Positions 18,115-27,295 are shown, numbered from the stretch's first letter. The stretch: 40,950 nucleotides of DNA from DATLXH01 sp035576005 (GCA_035576005.1 DATLXH010000176.1:1-40950); one strand, 5' to 3'. Program-made: numbers and translations. The notes: generated by a model not told the origin, from the sequence alone.

Positions 18115-20874
18115 ACGGCGCGTGGCACGGGAACGCGCGGTGCCTGGCACTGACGATGAGCGAACCTCCAACGAGTAATCTGAGAGGAGGTAAAGGAAAC
18201 CCGATCGCGTGAAGATCGACCGGAATGCGGCTGGCGAGGGTGCGACCAATTCAGGCGACCAGATCAGCGCGGATTTGATCTCGAAGAACTGGGGACCGAA
18301 CTCCCTTCCAACCACCACAGCACAGTCGCCGAAAATTCTGAGTCGCTGGTCATTGATGGTCAGACGCCCGGTGGACTCGGCCACGTACGGATTGAGGAGC
18401 TCGCCCTTCCTCGACAAGGAAAGAGGGTCGTAGCCAATCACCGTCGACCCCAGGGTGTAGAGCGTGTCGACGCGCGCGTCATACGCTATCGATACGGGCG
18501 CGCCTTCCGGGACTCGACTGTTGACAAGAGCGGGCCTGTAAGGATCCGCCAGATTGAAGATTCGAATTTCCCGTGGAAAGTTCGACAGGACGAAAGCGCG
18601 GGTTCCCTCCACCACGACATCGACGATTGCCCCGCTCATGGTCGCGGAGGGCGCGATCATTCCATTTCGCGGATCAAGTACGACTGTTTTGTTCTCACAC
18701 ACTCCCCCCGGACAGCGCGACACGGACACGTAGAGCGCTCCAGCAATCGCGGCGATTGTGAGAGGTACTGTCTCAGACCCTTCGTTGATCTGGTAATCCG
18801 CGACGGGGGTCCCGGAGCTGGTGTACGCGGTGACCTTTCCGCTGCCGGACAGGCCGTAGGCCCGATCGCCGACAACGGCGACATCCACTGCTATCGCGCC
18901 ACTGACCCTGGAAGCCCGGTCGGGCAACCCGTCCGAGCGGAGTTTCATCAATGTGATCTTTCTTCCGTCGAATAAGGCGAGAAGCTGGTCACTACCCACG
19001 AGCTTGCGGAAGAATTCATTGGTGGCTGCCGCGCTCAGGAGCTGAGGGAGCCCTGCCTCGCGGTCAAGCAGCAGCGTCGTGACACCGCCATTCCCCGCAA
19101 CGAAGGCTACGTTGCCACCTGCGGCGTCCAGCGAGAGCGAATGATTCTCCCCGGGGAGCGGATACGATCGGACTTCTTTCAAGGTGGAGAGATCGAGGAG
19201 CTGCACCATCATCCCGGTCAGAATCACCACCCGGTCGCCTGAGAGAACGATCGAGCGGACGTCTGAAGCATCTTTAATCGAAGCCGTCCTCAGGACGGGC
19301 GGGCTCTGGTTGAAATCCACCACGCTCAAACCTCGAAACGTCGCGGCTGCGACGATCCCTGTCGTACTGACCGCCACCCTCCCCACCGGGAAACCTTCGA
19401 TCGTCGCGGCTCTCGGAACCGCAAGCGGGTCGCCGGTCGAATAAAATCTCACCGTGGTGACCCCACTGCCCGCGGACTCGACGAGGGCAAGGGCATTGCC
19501 TCCTCTCGCCACGGCCGAAGGGGCACCAACGCCGCCGATCCTGACGGCTGTCCCGATAACGAGGTCGGCGCGCCAGAGTGTCTGATCGGACAAAACGGCG
19601 TAAACGGCATCGCCAGTTAGAGCGGCGGATGTTACGGGTCTCGGGAAAGATTTGCTGATGATTGTACGTGGTGGGGTGACGAGCAGGTCATGAACCTTGA
19701 ATGTCGATCCCGCTGTTGTCAGCAGGCGTGTCCCATTGAGATCGCGAACATTCCATGTCGTGGTGCCGTCCCACTCCCTGACCAGGTTCAGGGTTCCTGC
19801 CTGGTCGGTGCTGTACTGCCTGAGGCCACCTGCCGAAGGAGCGACGATGACTGAAGACCCGGTCGCAATGAGCGAATCTGCGGTCCCGATTGCCTGGCTC
19901 CTGATGGCGAACGGCGCGCTGAAGGCGCTCGTGTCGTAAGTCAGCAAGCCCGCATCGCCCGCGGCCGCGTACAACCGATTGGCGGTCGCCGCGAGCTTCA
20001 CCACTCGATTCACCGTTCCGCCGGAGATCGGAGACGAGGTTTCGAAAAGAACTGCCGGAGTCGAGGACGTCAGATCGACGGCGCGGAGCGTCCTGTCGTT
20101 TCCGGCTACAAAGACGAGGCCTGACGACGTTCCCGTCAGCGCACTGACACCGAACCTTTCGGTTTCTCCGTCACGACTGAGACTGATTCCGCTTCCGCTG
20201 AAGAATTCCGTTCGAAGACCGTCGCTCACATAGAGACGCGTCCCGTTTGCAGTGACCGAAATGGCGCGCCGCGCGGTGTTGACTGCGCCGAGTCTCGCAG
20301 GAGCAGACGGGACTCGCAGGTCGAACGCTTCCACGGACGTGTCGCCGTCGGCCACGTAGAGAGTCGTTCCGATTCGTGCGAGTGAAAGCGCTCCGCCCGT
20401 TCCCGTGGCAAGCAGCCTCCCCACGGAGGGGTTCGCTGGCTGGATTACGGATACAACGACGACCCCGGTCTCCGTGGCTATGTAGAGATGCGAATCGAAC
20501 AGAAGCGTGTCCCGGATGGAGCTCGCGACGTCGAACGATGCCCCGAGCGTCAGAGTTCCGCCGGATCGCGTAACGACATAGAGACTTCTTCCGCTTCCTA
20601 CATAGGCAACTCCGTTGAAGGCACGCACAGTTGTTGTCGGTCCCGGTACCGCGACCGAGCCTCTCAATAACGGAGGATCGACGGTGCGATCGTAGAGCGC
20701 TACGCCGTAATTGGTCGCCACCCAGAGGTCATTGCCATCGAGCGAGAGGTCGAGCGCAGTGGCTCGGAACTGCTCGGTGTAAACAGTTGGTGGATTGCAG
20801 GCGGCTCGGCCCTCGAGCGCTACATTGAGAAGGATCGCGAGAACCAGAATGCAAGGAGGGTGAGGGGCGGGCAT
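18112..20874 (-). CDS. Exported LVIVD-type beta-propeller protein (920 residues)
   Basis: The ATG at 20874 gives a signal peptide (ILVLAILLNVALEGRA, then ACNPP), so export is expected. The mature protein is built of ~40-residue beta-rich repeats of the form 'LYVADGDTSVEAFDLRVPSAPARLG' and 'ALDLSLDGNDLWVATNYGVALYD', typical of LVIVD/WD-like propellers. The number of repeats suggests two or three seven- or eight-bladed propellers. No catalytic motif or membrane anchor is seen, and the function is unknown; propellers of this kind are usually binding platforms. The open frame continues upstream to 21165 through a repeat element, which I reject as coding. The stop codon is provided by the end of a TAGCCCGC-family repeat, so the C terminus (SSSVPGTARSRATRR) may be altered from the ancestral one. 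Confidence 0.82.
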   Translation of the reverse strand: MPAPHPPCILVLAILLNVALEGRAACNPPTVYTEQFRATALDLSLDGNDLWVATNYGVALYDRTVDPPLLRGSVAVPGPTTTVRAFNGVAYVGSGRSLYVVTRSGGTLTLGASFDVASSIRDTLLFDSHLYIATETGVVVVSVIQPANPSVGRLLATGTGGALSLARIGTTLYVADGDTSVEAFDLRVPSAPARLGAVNTARRAISVTANGTRLYVSDGLRTEFFSGSGISLSRDGETERFGVSALTGTSSGLVFVAGNDRTLRAVDLTSSTPAVLFETSSPISGGTVNRVVKLAATANRLYAAAGDAGLLTYDTSAFSAPFAIRSQAIGTADSLIATGSSVIVAPSAGGLRQYSTDQAGTLNLVREWDGTTTWNVRDLNGTRLLTTAGSTFKVHDLLVTPPRTIISKSFPRPVTSAALTGDAVYAVLSDQTLWRADLVIGTAVRIGGVGAPSAVARGGNALALVESAGSGVTTVRFYSTGDPLAVPRAATIEGFPVGRVAVSTTGIVAAATFRGLSVVDFNQSPPVLRTASIKDASDVRSIVLSGDRVVILTGMMVQLLDLSTLKEVRSYPLPGENHSLSLDAAGGNVAFVAGNGGVTTLLLDREAGLPQLLSAAATNEFFRKLVGSDQLLALFDGRKITLMKLRSDGLPDRASRVSGAIAVDVAVVGDRAYGLSGSGKVTAYTSSGTPVADYQINEGSETVPLTIAAIAGALYVSVSRCPGGVCENKTVVLDPRNGMIAPSATMSGAIVDVVVEGTRAFVLSNFPREIRIFNLADPYRPALVNSRVPEGAPVSIAYDARVDTLYTLGSTVIGYDPLSLSRKGELLNPYVAESTGRLTINDQRLRIFGDCAVVVGREFGPQFFEIKSALIWSPELVAPSPAAFRSIFTRSGFLYLLSDYSLEVRSSSVPGTARSRATRR

Positions 20875-20927
20875 GAGCAATCTTATTTGATTTTTCGATC
20901 GTGCGGAGAAAACCTCCTGCGAACGCA

Positions 20928-21264
20928 CTTGGAATGTCCGGCCACGGGTAGCACAGGCGATTTTCACTGACTTCATCAGAAGCGGGAGAACAGCGGGGAA
21001 CGCTGATGAAGAGGTGATGACACCAGGCGTGGACTCCCGCCCGAAGGGGCGAATCCCTCTCCCCGGCGGGGAGAGGGTGGTCGCGTAAGCGACCGGGAGA
21101 GGGGCCGCGAGGATACGAAGACCTCGCCCTTTCCGACGGACTGGCGAGACTTTCACGCCCCTCACCCTGCTTCGCTCCGCTCGCTTCCCTCTCCCCGCCG
21201 GGGAGAGGGATACGCCGCTTCGCGGCTAAACGACGTCAGTCAGTGAACCGGTGTCATCAGAAGC
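20928..21264 (+). repeat. Composite intergenic repeat: half CCGGACATT palindrome plus CTCTCCCC element (copy 3 of 8)
   Basis: It opens with a single half of the CCGGACATT palindrome (TTGGAATGTCCGGCCAC). Next comes a module also found after the copy at 22900 (GGTAGC...ACTGACTTCATCAG), then the core hairpin element at 21054-21227 and the CAGTGAACCGGTGTCATCAG flank. It fills nearly all of the 401-base gap between mutY and the propeller gene. Confidence 0.85.
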
Positions 21265-21275
21265 CTTGAAACATA

Positions 21276-22340
21276 CTAAAGGAGTCCTGCAAGCTCGAGT
21301 GCCTTGCGCACATATGAGGGATGCGGCGTGGCTACAAGTTCCCCGGGAAGGATCCACTTGTACTCATCCGCCCCCTCCCCGAGACAGTCGGGAAACTGAT
21401 CGAGCGCAATTACTTCGAACCGGATGCGACGGTTCGTAATCGTATGTGCAAACGAACCGACCACAGTTCCATTCAGATGTGCGATGGCTCTGCCGCCGGG
21501 AAGAAGAAGATCGTTGCCATGAGGCAGATGGAACATCCCGCGCATGAGCGCACCCGACTCCTTCCGCATCAGCACCCCTCTCTGAGCATCTGAAACGAGA
21601 TAAAGAGGAATGTCGAGCGAGCGGCTCGACGCCTTCGCTCCCTTCCTCGGGAAGTCCTCGGGAGTACCGGTTCGATACGCGAGACAGTGCCTGGTCAGCG
21701 GGCATCGACCACACTCGGGAACGCCGACCCGGCAGACTAACGCTCCAAGCTCCATGAGACCCTGATTGAAGTCTCGCGGAGAATCGGCATGGGCTACCAG
21801 TGATGTGGCCAGACTCCAGATCTGCCCGTCCAGCTCGCGACTTCCGAGGGGCCAGTCAACGGCAGCGAGGCGAGCGCCAACGCGTCTGACATTCCCCTCG
21901 ACGATCGGTGTGCGTAGCCCGAACGCAATGGATGCAATCGCACCAGCGGTATAACGACCAACGCCCGGAATGGAGCGGAGTGCATCGGAATCGCGCGGGA
22001 TGCGTCCTCCCCACTTGTCCACCACCGCGCGAGCTCCCAGCAAGAGCATTCCGGCTCTCCTGTAGTAACCAAGCCCCGACCACGTCGCCAATACGTCCTC
22101 GTCATTTGCGGACGCGAGGATTTCCACGGAGGGAAATTTCGCCATGAAGCGAGGAAAGTACCTGAGCACAACGTCCATCCGGGTTTGCTGGAGCATCACC
22201 TCGGAGACCCACACCTGATAGGGGTCGTACGTGGTCCGCCACGGCAGAGGACGCTGATTGGACAGGAACCAGGCCTCCAGCAGAGAAGGGATCGCGATTA
22301 TGGACCGCCTGGGAAGGGCGGTTCCTCGAGAAACTCTCAT
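21276..22340 (-). CDS. mutY: A/G-specific adenine glycosylase MutY
   Basis: MutY removes adenine mispaired with 8-oxoguanine. The N-terminal part is a HhH-GPD domain: VWVSEVMLQQT holds the catalytic Glu (residue 47, equal to Glu37 of E. coli MutY), and LRSIPGVGRYTAGAIAS is the helix-hairpin-helix. The 4Fe-4S ligands are complete: CRVGVPECGRCPLTRHC, spacing 6-2-5. The C-terminal ~120 residues form the NUDIX-like 8-oxoG recognition domain. At residue 148, the position of E. coli Asp138, the motif reads PIVEGNVRRV, so Glu replaces the usual catalytic Asp. The ATG at 22340 is preferred over an in-frame GTG six bases upstream. The gene stands alone among repeat-filled gaps. Confidence 0.93.
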   Translation of the reverse strand: MRVSRGTALPRRSIIAIPSLLEAWFLSNQRPLPWRTTYDPYQVWVSEVMLQQTRMDVVLRYFPRFMAKFPSVEILASANDEDVLATWSGLGYYRRAGMLLLGARAVVDKWGGRIPRDSDALRSIPGVGRYTAGAIASIAFGLRTPIVEGNVRRVGARLAAVDWPLGSRELDGQIWSLATSLVAHADSPRDFNQGLMELGALVCRVGVPECGRCPLTRHCLAYRTGTPEDFPRKGAKASSRSLDIPLYLVSDAQRGVLMRKESGALMRGMFHLPHGNDLLLPGGRAIAHLNGTVVGSFAHTITNRRIRFEVIALDQFPDCLGEGADEYKWILPGELVATPHPSYVRKALELAGLL

Positions 22341-22447
22341 TACCACGGAACTCTACGGCACCCACACGCCGGGATGTGAGCAAAGAATGAACAGTCGGGG
22401 GGACTCTCGAGCCAGACAGAAGGAACGTGCCGCGTCAAACAACAAAT

Positions 22448-22745
22448 GTCATCCCGGGCGGGAGAACAGCGTGGACGCTCGGTGAAGATGTGATGACACC
22501 CGACGTGACTCGCGCCCCGAAGGGGGCGAATCCCTCTCCCCGGCGGTGTATGGAGAGGGTGGTCGCGTAAGCGACCGGGAGGGGGGCCGCGAGAGATACG
22601 AAGACCTCGCCTTTTTCGACGGACTGGCGAGACTTTCACGCCCCTCTCCCTGCTTCGCTCCGCTCGCTTCCCTCTCCCCGCCGGGGAGAGGGATACGCCG
22701 CTTCGCGGCTCAACTACGTCAGTGAGTGCACCGGTGTTCAGAAGA
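22448..22745 (+). repeat. CTCTCCCC-type intergenic repeat with flanks (copy 4 of 8)
   Basis: The core is 22532-22710, flanked by the GTCATCC...GTGATGACACC and CAGTGA...GTGTTCAG modules. The first hairpin carries a small insertion (GGCGGTGTATGGAGAGGG), a change not seen in other copies. It lies between the starts and ends of two minus-strand genes, upstream of mutY's promoter region. Confidence 0.85.
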
Positions 22746-22815
22746 AGCGGGAAAACAGCGTCACACGCTGTTGGAGAGATGATGAAGCGTTCTCCTCCTG
22801 CGGTCCCGAGACGAC

Positions 22816-22900
22816 ATTTGTGACCGGACATTCCAATGTCCGGCGGTATTTGCGTCCACTTGCGCCTACGGCGCGCCGGACATTGGAATGTCCGGCCACA
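22816..22900 (-). repeat. CCGGACATTCC palindrome pair (copy 2, inverted)
   Basis: The arms match copy 1 at 17904-17990. The ~30-base spacer (GGTATTTGCGTCCACTTGCG...) is the reverse complement of copy 1's spacer, so this copy lies in the opposite orientation. Because the arms are palindromic, only the spacer reveals the orientation. Confidence 0.8.
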
Positions 22901-22998
22901 GGTAGCCACAGCCAATTTTGACTGACTTCATCAGCAGAGCGTAGACAGCGTGGACGCTGGTGAAGGTGGCTCCTAACACGCGACTGCCTCCAATCGAA

Positions 22999-25044
22999 CT
23001 ACTTCAGGTATCTCCCGAGCCAGTCCGTCACAGTGGAGTACCAGAGTTGCGAATTCCGGGGCTTAAGGATCCAGTGACCCTCGTCGGGGTAGACGAGGAA
23101 ACGCGACGGGACAGACCTGCGCTGCAACGCTGTGAAGAGCTGCATGCCCTCACCGACCGGGACACGGTAGTCGAGCTCACCATGTATCACGAGAGTCGGA
23201 GTCTTGAAGTTTTTGACAAAACGGTGGGGAGACCAGCGTTCGTACAGCTCCGGGTTGTCCCATGGATTGCCTTTGAACTCCCACTCAGGAAACCAGGTCT
23301 CCTCGGTCACGCCGTACATCGAATCGAGGTTGTACACACCAGCGTGCGAGACGAGCGCCTTGAAGCGATCGTTGTGTCCGAGGATCCAGTTGACCATATA
23401 GCCACCGTAGGAGCCCCCTGCGGCAGCGAGCCTCGCGGCGTCGACGTAGGGGAACGCCACGAGGCGGTCGACGCCATTCATGATGTCGATGTAGACCTTG
23501 CCCGCCCAGTCACCTGAGATTTCCTCGACGAACTTCTGCCCATAACCAGTCGAACCGCGAGGGTTCGGAAGGAAGACAACATATCCCTGGGCCGCGAACA
23601 TCTGCGCGTTCCATCGGAAGCTCCAGGAGTCGTTCCACGCGCCCTGTGGTCCGCCATGGATGAGAACCAGGGCCGGATACTTTTTCGCGGCGTCGAACTT
23701 CGGAGGCTTCACGAGCAGTGCCTGTACGCGCGCACCCTCTGCACCGTCGTACCAGACATCGCTGACTTCGCCGAGCGCCAGAGAGGCGAGCAGTGATTCG
23801 TTCTCCCGAGTCAGCGCTGTGGCGACTCCGCCGCTGCGACCGATCGAGAAGATCTCGGCAGGTGCCGACATCGACGCGCGCTCGAAATAGAGCCGGCGGC
23901 CTGCGCGGTCTATGGACAGTGCGCTCGCCGAGCCATTGTCATAAAGCTTCTTAACGACACCCGATGGAATCTGGATCTCGGAAATCACAACGTTCTGTTC
24001 CTCGCCACTTGTGATGAAGACCGACCTGGTGTCAGGTGCCCAGGCGATGTCGTTGACCGCTCCCGGGAAATCGCGGGCGACACGCGTGATTGCGCCCGAC
24101 TGTCGATCGAAGAGAGTCAGCTCCCACAGATCCGATTCATAACCGGCGCGAGACTGCGATCGAAACGCGATCCACTTCCCGTCGGGCGAGTAGACCGGAC
24201 CTTCGTCGGCACCAGTGCGGGAGGTAATCCTGCGCGGCTGGCCGCCAGTCAGCGGGACAACATAAAGATCGCTGTTCGTCGACAGCGCCGCGTCCTTGTC
24301 AGTATTACTCGCGTAGACGAGCTCACGGCTATCAGGGGACACATCGAAGTTGGGCGCACCTCCCAGGGAGAAAGGAGGCGCGTCGAACATGCCGGGAGTG
24401 AGGTCGCGCGCTTCTCCGGCCGAGGGGGAATTGCCCGACATCCGGACGGGGATGTGAATGATGTGACTTCGCGTCGGGCCTTGCCACGAGTCCCAGTGTC
24501 GATAGAGTAATGAGTCGATGACGCGCGCCTTGACCGGATTGCTCGCGGCCTTGTCGTTCCGCTCCTTCGTGCAGTCAGCGGCGACGCCGCAATCGGCAAG
24601 GATGTCGGATACGGCGACCAGTCCTGAGCCGTTGGGCAGCCAGCGGACACTGGCGGCTCCGTTCTCGACGTTGCCGAATCGGACCGACCGCTTGCCGGCG
24701 ACTTCGTAGAGATAGATCTGTTTGGTCGCGCCATCGCGATTGGACACATAGGCGATCCACTTTCCATCTGGCGACCAGACCGGAGATTCATCCTGCTTAG
24801 CGCCGTCGGTGATTTTCTGCGGGGTGCCACCAGCTGCAGGGATCAGATAGATTGCACTTTTGCGCTTGTTGGCGGGTAGATCGATCGTGCTCAGGTCATA
24901 CGCGACCCAGCGTCCGTCAGGGGACACCTGAGGAGCTCCGACGCGCCGCATCGCCATCAGATCGTTGAATGTGATTACACGTTTCTGTGCGTAAAGCGGG
25001 ACGGTAGTGAGGGCCAGGATTACAAACAATCGGATCGCTTTCAT
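22999..25044 (-). CDS. S9 family peptidase (prolyl oligopeptidase/acylaminoacyl-peptidase type), exported
   Basis: This protein has 681 residues and a signal peptide (MKAIRLFVILALTTVPLYAQ). The N-terminal ~400 residues are a WD40/TolB-like propeller with repeated 'SPDGKWIAYVSNRDG' and 'SPDGKWIAFRSQSRAG' blades, which gates access to the active site. The C-terminal alpha/beta-hydrolase domain has all three catalytic residues: Ser in GGSYGGYM, Asp in HGELDYRVP and His in DEGHWILKPRN. The family cleaves short peptides, often releasing N-terminal dipeptides or acylated residues. The ATG at 25044 has GGAG within the last codons of the upstream lipoprotein gene, whose stop codon ends two bases before it. 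The two are therefore very likely co-translated, probably in an operon with nadE. Confidence 0.93.
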   Translation of the reverse strand: MKAIRLFVILALTTVPLYAQKRVITFNDLMAMRRVGAPQVSPDGRWVAYDLSTIDLPANKRKSAIYLIPAAGGTPQKITDGAKQDESPVWSPDGKWIAYVSNRDGATKQIYLYEVAGKRSVRFGNVENGAASVRWLPNGSGLVAVSDILADCGVAADCTKERNDKAASNPVKARVIDSLLYRHWDSWQGPTRSHIIHIPVRMSGNSPSAGEARDLTPGMFDAPPFSLGGAPNFDVSPDSRELVYASNTDKDAALSTNSDLYVVPLTGGQPRRITSRTGADEGPVYSPDGKWIAFRSQSRAGYESDLWELTLFDRQSGAITRVARDFPGAVNDIAWAPDTRSVFITSGEEQNVVISEIQIPSGVVKKLYDNGSASALSIDRAGRRLYFERASMSAPAEIFSIGRSGGVATALTRENESLLASLALGEVSDVWYDGAEGARVQALLVKPPKFDAAKKYPALVLIHGGPQGAWNDSWSFRWNAQMFAAQGYVVFLPNPRGSTGYGQKFVEEISGDWAGKVYIDIMNGVDRLVAFPYVDAARLAAAGGSYGGYMVNWILGHNDRFKALVSHAGVYNLDSMYGVTEETWFPEWEFKGNPWDNPELYERWSPHRFVKNFKTPTLVIHGELDYRVPVGEGMQLFTALQRRSVPSRFLVYPDEGHWILKPRNSQLWYSTVTDWLGRYLK

Positions 25045-25046
25045 GA

Positions 25047-25673
25047 TTAGCTCCAAAGGGGGAGATCAGCGGTTGCGGGGCGTCGAGTCAAATCTTTCCT
25101 CGATGCGTTGCATGAGACAGGCCGCTCAGGCGGGAGACGAGTCGAGGGGGTAGCCCGTTCCTCTCCCGCGCGTACCTTTCGAAAGAGGGCTTCTGCGGAC
25201 TCTTCAGCCCCATTTTTGTAAAGCTCGTTGATGAGCTCTACATACGTTTCCGTAGATGACGTTGCCCGGACTACCGGCTTCCCGCCCTTTCGTTCCGTCG
25301 CCTTCTCGTGACCGATGAGAGATGCTACGTAAAGGCCTCTATCGCGAGGCTGCATCGCCTGCCACTCATCGCGAGTCACCTCGCCACGACTGCAGCCCGA
25401 AGTGAGTACGGTGAGGAGAATCGCAAGGGCGACCCTCGCAGAACGACGTGCGAAGCTTTGGAGTGCGGCAGCCGCAGCGGCCGCTTTTGTTTCGAACCCG
25501 CTTGAGTGAAAATCGTCAATTGCGGCAGAATCGCCACGGGACACAGAAAGCGGCAACTGCGGCTGCCGCACTCCAAAGGCTTCGCCGCGTCCGCAACCTT
25601 TGACCGACAGTCTCACTCGCGTTCCGTAGACTCCAACCGCAACTGAGCTGCGTCGTCGTGCTCCCGGCGCCAT
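25047..25673 (-). CDS. Small predicted lipoprotein; true start unclear
   Basis: The recognisable part begins with a lipoprotein signal, RVALAILLTVLTSGCS, whose lipobox LTSGC predicts lipid attachment at the Cys. About 115 residues follow, with a segment TYVELINELYKNGAEESAEALFRKVR that looks helical. I recognise no family. The open frame runs up to 25673, overlapping the end of nadE, but positions 25450-25587 are an inserted inverted-repeat element, so the first ~75 residues are repeat translation. No ATG lies between the repeat and the lipobox; possible starts are GTG codons inside or before the repeat. The gene is probably real because its last codons carry the ribosome-binding site of the S9 peptidase gene. 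Function unknown. Confidence 0.55.
   Translation of the reverse strand: MAPGARRRSSVAVGVYGTRVRLSVKGCGRGEAFGVRQPQLPLSVSRGDSAAIDDFHSSGFETKAAAAAAALQSFARRSARVALAILLTVLTSGCSRGEVTRDEWQAMQPRDRGLYVASLIGHEKATERKGGKPVVRATSSTETYVELINELYKNGAEESAEALFRKVRAGEERATPSTRLPPERPVSCNASRKDLTRRPATADLPLWS
25450..25587. repeat. 138-bp element with ~38-bp terminal inverted repeats (TTTGGAGTGCGGCAGCCGCAG type)
   Basis: The left arm 25450-25487 and the reverse complement of the right arm 25547-25587 agree at nearly every position, apart from one gap and a few changes in the middle. It sits between the nadE stop and the lipoprotein signal peptide, replacing the region where the lipoprotein start codon and ribosome-binding site should be. 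It encodes no transposase. Confidence 0.75.
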
Positions 25674-27295
25674 CTTTGTGCGATCGGCATCTGACGCCCG
25701 CTCCCGAAGGCTTTGGTCGAGACACGAATCGTCGGAGCCGCCTGGCGGCGCTTGAACTCATTGCCGTCGACGAGCTTCAGAATTTTGGCGACGACTGCCC
25801 GTTCGTATCCAGCTGCGACGATCTCGTCCAGCTCCTTCCATTCCTCTATAAAGAGCTTGAGGATGCCGTCGAGGATCTCGTATGGCGGCAGCGAGTCCTG
25901 ATCGACCTGATCTGGTCTCAGCTCGGCTGAGGGTGGCTTGACGATCGTGGCCTCAGGTATCACAACGCCGTTTCGATTGAGCCAGTGCGTCACCTTGTAA
26001 ACCGTCGTCTTGTAGACGTCACCAAGCAACGCCAGTCCGCCCGCCATGTCGCCGTAGAGCGTGCAGTAGCCGACCGCCATCTCGGACTTGTTCCCCGTGC
26101 TCAGCACCATCGCCCCTGTGCGATTCGACCACGCCATCAGAATGTTCCCGCGGATTCTTGCCTGGACATTCTCATTCGTGATGTCGAACCTGCTGTCACC
26201 GAAGAGCTGAGTGAACGATTTCACGTAAGCCTCATAGGTCTCCCGGATCGGGACGACGGAGAAACGAATCCCGAGCCGTTCTGCGAGGTCTCGGGAGTCA
26301 TCGACACTTCCTCCCGAAGAGAACTCGGATGGCATGCTGATTCCGCTCACATGCGCGGCGCCGAGAGCCTCGACCGCTATCGCGGCAGTGACTGCAGAGT
26401 CGATCCCGCCCGATAGTCCGATGACCACATCGCGGAAGCCACACTTCGTGATGTAGTCGCGCAAGCCGAGGACCAGCGACCTGCCGATCTCCTCCTCTTC
26501 GGAGAGGGAGTCAACTGACTCGCACACAGGACCGTCCAGAGATACGACAGCGCCGTCACTCTCGAACTGTTTCCCGCAGAAGACCGTTTGTCCTGTCGAG
26601 TTCACCACGATGCTCGAGCCGTCAAAGAGCAGCTCGTCGTTGCCGCCGACCTGATTCACGTAAACGAGGGGAACGTTGAAGCGACGGGCGATTCCCCTGA
26701 AGAGGTCATAGCGGGTTTTACGCTTACGGGCGCTGAAGGGCGAGGCCGAGATATTCAGCAGGAGCTCGCTTCCCTGTTTCATGAGTGAGTCGACAGGATT
26801 CTCGCAGTAGAGTTTCGTGCCGAGTACCGTCTCATCGAACCAGTAATCCTCACAGATCGACACGCCTACGCGCTTGCCGAACAGCTCGACCACCTCGACC
26901 TTCGAGGCCGGCTCGAAGTAGCGAAGCTCGTCGAATACGTCGTAGGTGGGGAGCAACATTTTAGTCTGCTCGAGCACTACCTTGCCATTTTGCGCAACGA
27001 CTGCCGTGTTGCGAAGAGGCTTCCCGCAACTCAGCTCGTTGCGCGCGACGCAGCCGAAGATGAGCGCGGTTGATCCCGTCATCCCCACCAGCGACTTCCT
27101 CACCGCGAGATTGCCGTCGACGAAGACATCGCGGTCAAGAAGATCTCGAGGAGGATATCCGGTCACGGCGAGCTCAGGGACCATTACGATGTCGGCTCCC
27201 TTCCGGACGCCGTCGGCATACGCATCTTCGATGAGCCGCCGATTACTCTCCAGCGCGCCCACAGTCGGGTTCAACTGACCGATATAAATTTTCAT
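25613..27295 (-). CDS. nadE: Glutamine-dependent NAD+ synthetase
   Basis: NadE makes NAD+ from nicotinic acid adenine dinucleotide, ATP and glutamine in the cytosol. The N-terminal nitrilase-fold glutaminase has its triad in VPELAVTGYPP (Glu41), the Lys of EQTKMLLPTYDVFDE and the Cys of VGVSICEDYW. The C-terminal PP-loop synthetase domain shows GLSGGIDSAVTAAIA (ATP pyrophosphatase loop), LSTGNKSEMAVGYCTLYGD and KPPSAELRPDQ.D. At 560 residues it matches the compact two-domain bacterial form. The ATG at 27295 begins MKIYIGQLNPTVG, the usual start of the nitrilase domain. It is followed by the lipoprotein and S9 peptidase genes on the same strand. Confidence 0.96.
   Translation of the reverse strand: MKIYIGQLNPTVGALESNRRLIEDAYADGVRKGADIVMVPELAVTGYPPRDLLDRDVFVDGNLAVRKSLVGMTGSTALIFGCVARNELSCGKPLRNTAVVAQNGKVVLEQTKMLLPTYDVFDELRYFEPASKVEVVELFGKRVGVSICEDYWFDETVLGTKLYCENPVDSLMKQGSELLLNISASPFSARKRKTRYDLFRGIARRFNVPLVYVNQVGGNDELLFDGSSIVVNSTGQTVFCGKQFESDGAVVSLDGPVCESVDSLSEEEEIGRSLVLGLRDYITKCGFRDVVIGLSGGIDSAVTAAIAVEALGAAHVSGISMPSEFSSGGSVDDSRDLAERLGIRFSVVPIRETYEAYVKSFTQLFGDSRFDITNENVQARIRGNILMAWSNRTGAMVLSTGNKSEMAVGYCTLYGDMAGGLALLGDVYKTTVYKVTHWLNRNGVVIPEATIVKPPSAELRPDQVDQDSLPPYEILDGILKLFIEEWKELDEIVAAGYERAVVAKILKLVDGNEFKRRQAAPTIRVSTKAFGSGRQMPIAQRWRREHDDAAQLRLESTERE

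Noticed and set aside
20875..21165. Upstream extension of the propeller gene to 21165.
   Set aside because: It runs through an intergenic repeat and places the obvious signal peptide internally; the start at 20874 fits better.
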